In this document: piece by piece, positions 5,322-6,680 of the stretch
Numbering within the stretch: position 1 is the stretch's first letter
Layout: every line of letters starts with the position of its first letter
Source of the DNA: Alphaproteobacteria bacterium
GTDB taxonomy: Bacteria; Pseudomonadota; Alphaproteobacteria; UBA8366; JADFVY01
Direction: 5' to 3'
Length of the DNA stretch: 6,680 nucleotides
Assembly: GCA_029881615.1 (NCBI GenBank)
Contig: JAOUMF010000126.1
Span: 1 to 6,680, forward strand
Translations under genes and position numbers: made by a program
The notes under the pieces: model-generated
Database searches by the model: none
Told to the model about the DNA's origin: nothing
Seen by the model: the letters and a program-made list of their open reading frames with translations, nothing else

Positions 5322-6680
5322 GTGCCTTCCCAGAATTTAGAGGAAACCGTCCGCCGAGCCGTCGCCCACGCAAGTGAGCGCAGGCACGAATTCGTCACGC
5401 TGGAGCATTTGTTGCTGTCCTTGACCGAGGATCAGGACGCGGTAGCCGTGCTGCGCGCCTGTGGCATCGATCTCGACAAGCTGCGCGATGACCTGGTTAC
5501 ATATCTCGATCATGATCTGGAATACCTGACCACCGATATGTTGGCCGACCCGCGAACAACGGACAGTTTCAACCGTGCCCTGCAACGCGCCGTTATTCAT
5601 GTTCAGTCATCGGGTCGCGAGGAAGTTACCGGGGCCAACGTGCTGGTCGCTATCTTCTCGGAACGCGAAAGCAATGCCGTCTATTATCTGCAAGAGCAGG
5701 ATATGACGCGCTTCGACGCGGTCAATTATATCAGTCACGGCATTGCCAAGGAGCCGGGCCTTAGCGTGACCCGCGGCGTCGAAGGCGTGGACGAGGACAT
5801 TTCCGAAGAACGCGTGAATCGCAAAGGCACCGAGGCGCTGGACGCTTATTGCGTCAACCTTAATGTCAAGGCTTCGAAGGGCAAGATCGATCCGTTGATC
5901 GGCCGCCATGAAGAGGTCGACCGGACGATTCAGGTGCTCTGCCGTCGTCAGAAGAATAATCCGCTTTATGTCGGCGAGCCCGGTGTTGGCAAGACCGCGA
6001 TCGCCGAGGGACTGGCGCGTCGCATCGTCAATGGCGAGGTGCCGGACGTTCTGAAAAGCGCCACGATCTATTCGCTGGATATGGGGTCGCTGCTGGCCGG
6101 CACCCGCTATCGCGGCGATTTCGAGGAACGGCTGAAGGCCGTGCTGCGCGAGATGGAGGAACTGGAAGGCGCGGTTCTGTTCATCGATGAAATCCATACC
6201 GTGATCGGTGCCGGCGCAACCAGCGGCGGCGCGATGGATGCGTCCAACCTGCTGAAGCCGTCGCTGGCCAGCGGTTCGCTGCGCTGCATCGGTTCAACGA
6301 CATACAAGGAATTCCGCAATCACTTCGAGAAGGATCGCGCGCTGGTTCGGCGCTTTCAGAAAATCGATGTGGTGGAGCCGTCGATCGACGATACGGTGAA
6401 GATTCTCAAGGGTCTGAAACCCTATTACGAAAAGCATCACAATATCCGCTATACCGGCGAAGCCATTCGTGCCGCCGTGGAACTGGCGGCCCGCTATATC
6501 CATGACCGCAAGTTGCCGGACAAGGCGATCGACGTGATCGACGAGGTCGGTGCGGCGCAGATGCTGTTGCCGGAATCGCGGCGCAAGAAAACCATCTCGA
6601 TCAAGGATGTCGAGGCCGTGGTCGCCAAGATCGCCAGAATACCGCCGAAAACGGTATCGAAGGACGATAGCCAGGCCTTG
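5322..6680 (+). CDS. clpA: ATP-dependent Clp protease ATP-binding subunit ClpA, 3' end outside window
   Basis: ClpA is the AAA+ unfoldase that feeds substrates into the ClpP chamber. The 453 visible residues run without a stop to the window end, so roughly the last 40 percent, including most of the second ATPase module and the ClpP-docking loop, is missing. The N domain (about 1-145), which docks ClpS, starts '[10 protein letters not shown]' and contains 'TLEHLLLSL' (26-34). The first AAA+ module shows '[10 protein letters not shown]' (191-200), Walker A 'GEPGVGKT' (218-225), the pore loop '[11 protein letters not shown]' (260-270), Walker B 'VLFIDE' (285-290), the sensor stretch 'IGSTTYKEF' (323-331) and '[11 protein letters not shown]' (338-348) with the arginine fingers. 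'[19 protein letters not shown]' (390-408) closes the module. I chose GTG at 5322; the in-frame ATG at 5313, overlapping the clpS stop, would add three residues. The gene is co-transcribed with clpS. Confidence 0.97.
   Translation, partial: MPSQNLEETVRRAVAHASERRHEFVTLEHLLLSLTEDQDAVAVLRACGIDLDKLRDDLVTYLDHDLEYLTTDMLADPRTTDSFNRALQRAVIHVQSSGREEVTGANVLVAIFSERESNAVYYLQEQDMTRFDAVNYISHGIAKEPGLSVTRGVEGVDEDISEERVNRKGTEALDAYCVNLNVKASKGKIDPLIGRHEEVDRTIQVLCRRQKNNPLYVGEPGVGKTAIAEGLARRIVNGEVPDVLKSATIYSLDMGSLLAGTRYRGDFEERLKAVLREMEELEGAVLFIDEIHTVIGAGATSGGAMDASNLLKPSLASGSLRCIGSTTYKEFRNHFEKDRALVRRFQKIDVVEPSIDDTVKILKGLKPYYEKHHNIRYTGEAIRAAVELAARYIHDRKLPDKAIDVIDEVGAAQMLLPESRRKKTISIKDVEAVVAKIARIPPKTVSKDDSQAL

Overview
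The window looks like ordinary chromosome from an alphaproteobacterium, probably of the Rhodospirillales type. The supports are the high GC content with strong G/C third-position bias, the tandem clpS-clpA pair with alphaproteobacterial wording (ClpA beginning [10 protein letters not shown]), a MocR-type regulator, and a small alphaproteobacterial-style outer-membrane barrel. Placement below class level is inference. All supported genes lie on the + strand; no RNA gene, insertion sequence, integrase, CRISPR array or attachment site was found.

Layout. Positions 1-289 hold the C-terminal end of a PLP-fold (aspartate-aminotransferase-like) protein, most likely a GntR/MocR regulator. After a 124-base gap comes a tight four-gene cluster at 414-3802: the large catalytic subunit of an aconitase X (AcnX, DUF521) enzyme, its separate small swivel subunit (DUF126) joined by an ATGA overlap, a TauE/SafE-type membrane permease, and a stand-alone phosphate acetyl/butyryltransferase-like enzyme. 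An outer-membrane beta-barrel gene (3913-4590) follows and ends at a strong intrinsic terminator (4614-4644). A 345-base non-coding stretch leads to two tandem TATAAT boxes and the clpS-clpA operon. clpA runs off the window end.

How the genes may work together. The AcnX pair should form one Fe-S dehydratase/isomerase: the three cysteines expected to hold the cluster are present, but the swivel subunit lacks the usual catalytic serine and the large subunit differs in a normally conserved active-site stretch. The substrate is therefore unlikely to be safely predicted from the two characterised AcnX activities (cis-3-hydroxy-L-proline dehydration, phosphomevalonate dehydration). The permease may move the substrate or a product, and the phosphotransacylase may handle an acyl-CoA or acyl-phosphate end product. 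This AcnX + TauE + phosphotransacylase cluster is the most likely undescribed metabolic system in the window; the pathway itself is inference. ClpS and ClpA are the N-end-rule adaptor and the unfoldase of the ClpAP protease and appear unrelated to the metabolic cluster.
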